In this document: one piece after another, positions 6,045 to 7,726 of the stretch
Layout: each line of letters opens with the position of its first letter
How positions within the stretch are numbered: position 1 is the first letter of the stretch
Assembly: GCA_016781635.1 (NCBI GenBank)
Contig: JADDPY010000451.1
Coordinates: 1 to 7,726 of the forward strand
Source: Rubrobacter sp.
Lineage (GTDB): Bacteria; Actinomycetota; Rubrobacteria; Rubrobacterales; Rubrobacteraceae
Direction: 5' to 3'
DNA length: 7,726 bases
Position numbers and translations under genes: made by a program
Notes under the pieces: model-generated
Databases searched by the model: none
The model's input: the letters and a program-made list of their open reading frames with translations, nothing else
Told to the model about the DNA's origin: nothing

Positions 6045-7382
6045 ATGCGCTTGCAGGGTAGCGAGATGGGCGTCAACGCGAGAGAGATTTTGCAGATGGA
6101 CCGCTCCGCGCGGCTCATGGAGCGAGCCGTTCGTCGGCTCCCCGGTGGGGTCAACAGCCCGGTCAGGGCGTTCCGTTCGGTCGGGGGCGATCCGCTGTTC
6201 ATGCAACGCGGCGAGGGCTCCCGTATCTTCGACGCGGACGGCAACTCATACATAGATTATGTGATGAGCTACGGTCCGCTCGTCCTCGGCCACGCGGACC
6301 CGGAGGTCGTACGGGTGCTGGAAGAGGCGGTGAGAAGCGGGACCACGTTCGGGGCGCCGACGGAGGTCGAGGTAGATATGGCGGAGCTCGTCTGCGAGAT
6401 CGTGCCCTCGATGGAAATGGTCCGGATGACCAACTCCGGCACCGAGGCGACGATGAGCGCCATACGGGTCGCCCGCGGCTTCACGGGCCGGGAGAAGATC
6501 CTCAAGTTCGACGGCAACTACCACGGCCACGGTGATGCCCTCCTAGTCTCCGCAGGCTCCGGCGTCGCTACGTTGGGCCTCCCGGATAGCCCCGGGGTTA
6601 CGAAGGGTGCTGCGAAGGATACGGCGGTGCTGCCATACAACGATCTGGAAGCGGTTCGGGAGCTCTTCGAGAAGGAGGGCGAGGAGATCGCCGCCGTCAT
6701 CCTGGAGCCCGTCGGTGGGAACATGGGCTGCGTGCCGCCGGTCGAGGGGTACCTTCAGGGGCTTCGCGAGATCACCGAGCAGTACGGCACCGTCCTCATC
6801 TTCGACGAGGTAATGACCGGGTTCCGGCTCGCGAGAGGCGGGGCGCAGGAGCGATTCGGCGTAACGCCGGATATGACGTGCCTCGGCAAAATCATCGGCG
6901 GCGGGCTGCCCGTCGGGGCGTTCGGCGGCAAGCGCGAGATCATGGATCGGGTCGCTCCTTCCGGGCCGATTTACCAGGCCGGCACCCTGTCCGGGAACCC
7001 GCTTGCGATGGCCGCCGGCCTGGTCACCTTGCGGGCTACCGGCGAGCCGGGCTTCTACGAGGAACTGGAGAGGCTCGGGAGCCGCTGGCGGTCCGGGATG
7101 ACGGAGGCCGCTTCGGCGGGTGAGAGGCCCTTTACCGTCAATCAGATCGGCTCCATGGTCAGCATGTTCTTCACGGAAGGGCCGGTAATGGACTTCGGCT
7201 CTGCCGCCCGGTCGGATACGGAGGCGTTCAAGGACTTCTTCTGGCACATGCTCCGGCGTGGCATCTACCTCGCCCCGAGCCAGTACGAGGCTGGTTTTAT
7301 CTCGCAGGTACACTCGGACGATGATCTCGACAGAACGTTCGAGGCGGCTCGTGAGTGGTTTGTGGCTGCGGGACGTGGCTAG
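6045..7382 (+). CDS. hemL: Glutamate-1-semialdehyde 2,1-aminomutase
   Basis: HemL is a pyridoxal-phosphate enzyme that turns the glutamate-1-semialdehyde made by HemA into 5-aminolevulinate for HemB. It is 445 residues from ATG 6045, slightly longer than most members because of a short N-terminal extension. [11 protein letters not shown] (33-43) is the family signature. [16 protein letters not shown] (129-144) binds phosphate, and NYHGHGD (158-164) and FDEVMTGFR (253-261, with Asp254 facing the cofactor nitrogen) are intact. The cofactor lysine is Lys282 in [18 protein letters not shown] (279-296). The [14 protein letters not shown] stretch (313-326) completes the aminotransferase fold. The start is unsettled: TTG 6051 has better Shine-Dalgarno spacing and would shorten the protein by two residues, and ATG 6066 by seven; none of these affects the fold. 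It follows hemB after 75 bases and may have its own promoter. Its end is overlapped by the next gene. Confidence 0.97.
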   Translation: MRLQGSEMGVNAREILQMDRSARLMERAVRRLPGGVNSPVRAFRSVGGDPLFMQRGEGSRIFDADGNSYIDYVMSYGPLVLGHADPEVVRVLEEAVRSGTTFGAPTEVEVDMAELVCEIVPSMEMVRMTNSGTEATMSAIRVARGFTGREKILKFDGNYHGHGDALLVSAGSGVATLGLPDSPGVTKGAAKDTAVLPYNDLEAVRELFEKEGEEIAAVILEPVGGNMGCVPPVEGYLQGLREITEQYGTVLIFDEVMTGFRLARGGAQERFGVTPDMTCLGKIIGGGLPVGAFGGKREIMDRVAPSGPIYQAGTLSGNPLAMAAGLVTLRATGEPGFYEELERLGSRWRSGMTEAASAGERPFTVNQIGSMVSMFFTEGPVMDFGSAARSDTEAFKDFFWHMLRRGIYLAPSQYEAGFISQVHSDDDLDRTFEAAREWFVAAGRG

Positions 7383-7726
7383 GTTGGGGACCGTCCGCCG
7401 GACGCCCGAGGCTTCCCTCAAGAAAATCTTCCTGCAAGCCTCCGGCGCTCTGCCGAAGACAGAGGGGGACAGGCGGGGCGAGATCGTCGCGGAGGCTCTG
7501 GGCCACCTTCAGGAGGGCTTCGGGTCGCACTACGCGGCCACGAGGGCGACGGACGACGCCATCCTCGTGGGGGACACCTCTTATGCCTGGGCTGTTGATA
7601 CTATCGCCCGGCTCGACGAGCCGCGTTTCGTCGGGGTCGCTAGCCGCATGATCCGCGACGGCGCCGGTGAGATCAGCCGCGGTGGCGCGGTCACCCTGGA
7701 GCTCTGGACCCCGCACCTCGCCCAGC
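7351..7726 (+). CDS. Unrecognised protein, 5' part only, runs off the window
   Basis: A frame open to the window end encodes at least 125 residues, with high G/C third positions like its neighbours and no stop. I do not recognise the family. It includes [20 protein letters not shown] and [20 protein letters not shown], the latter followed by [20 protein letters not shown]. The visible part is mixed charged and hydrophobic, with no signal peptide, membrane segment or cysteine. Possible starts are ATG 7321, GTG 7351, GTG 7375 and TTG 7384. GTG 7351 is listed because GAGG (7341-7344) lies 6 bases upstream. GTG 7375 would give an 8-base overlap with hemL, equally typical of an operon. Overlap with hemL implies co-translation, so a role connected with haem synthesis is possible, but that is inference from position only. 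Confidence 0.75.
   Translation, partial: MSGLWLRDVARLGTVRRTPEASLKKIFLQASGALPKTEGDRRGEIVAEALGHLQEGFGSHYAATRATDDAILVGDTSYAWAVDTIARLDEPRFVGVASRMIRDGAGEISRGGAVTLELWTPHLAQ

Noticed and set aside
6543..7421. Minus-strand open frame of 292 codons
   Set aside because: It is the shadow of hemL, whose plus-strand motifs are unambiguous.

Overview
The window is a compact, all plus-strand tetrapyrrole gene cluster from a high-GC bacterium. It encodes nearly the whole C5 route from glutamyl-tRNA to uroporphyrinogen III, plus the first steps of the siroheme branch. Heavy G/C at third codon positions, GTG and TTG starts, the C5 pathway (HemA plus HemL), a fused CobA-HemD and a three-cysteine zinc-type HemB fit an actinomycete-like bacterium. 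A Rubrobacter-type lineage is my best guess, from gene order and protein style only; no database was searched.

Layout. Bases 1-97 hold no gene I can support. moaC (98-556, molybdenum cofactor) comes first. A 113-base gap follows that contains only a 33-codon GTG frame overlapping the moaC stop. The precorrin-2 dehydrogenase gene (670-1224) has no ATG, GTG, TTG or CTG that could start it and apparently begins at ATC. hemA (1200-2507), hemC (2504-3433), the cobA-hemD fusion (3435-4985) and hemB (4989-5969) follow with overlaps or gaps of a few bases, as in one operon. A 75-base, relatively AT-rich gap (5970-6044) precedes hemL (6045-7382). The 5' part of an unrecognised gene overlaps the end of hemL and runs off the window.

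How the genes work together. HemA reduces glutamyl-tRNA to glutamate-1-semialdehyde and HemL converts this to 5-aminolevulinate. HemB condenses two of these to porphobilinogen. HemC polymerises four porphobilinogens to hydroxymethylbilane, and the HemD half of the fusion closes the ring to uroporphyrinogen III. The CobA half methylates uroporphyrinogen III to precorrin-2, and the dehydrogenase oxidises precorrin-2 to sirohydrochlorin for siroheme or cobalamin. The later haem steps (hemE onward) are not in the window.

I see no undescribed system, mobile element, CRISPR array or RNA gene. The most notable points are the ATC start of the dehydrogenase gene, a diverged active-site loop in HemC, the weak start codons of both branch-enzyme genes, and the unidentified gene after hemL.
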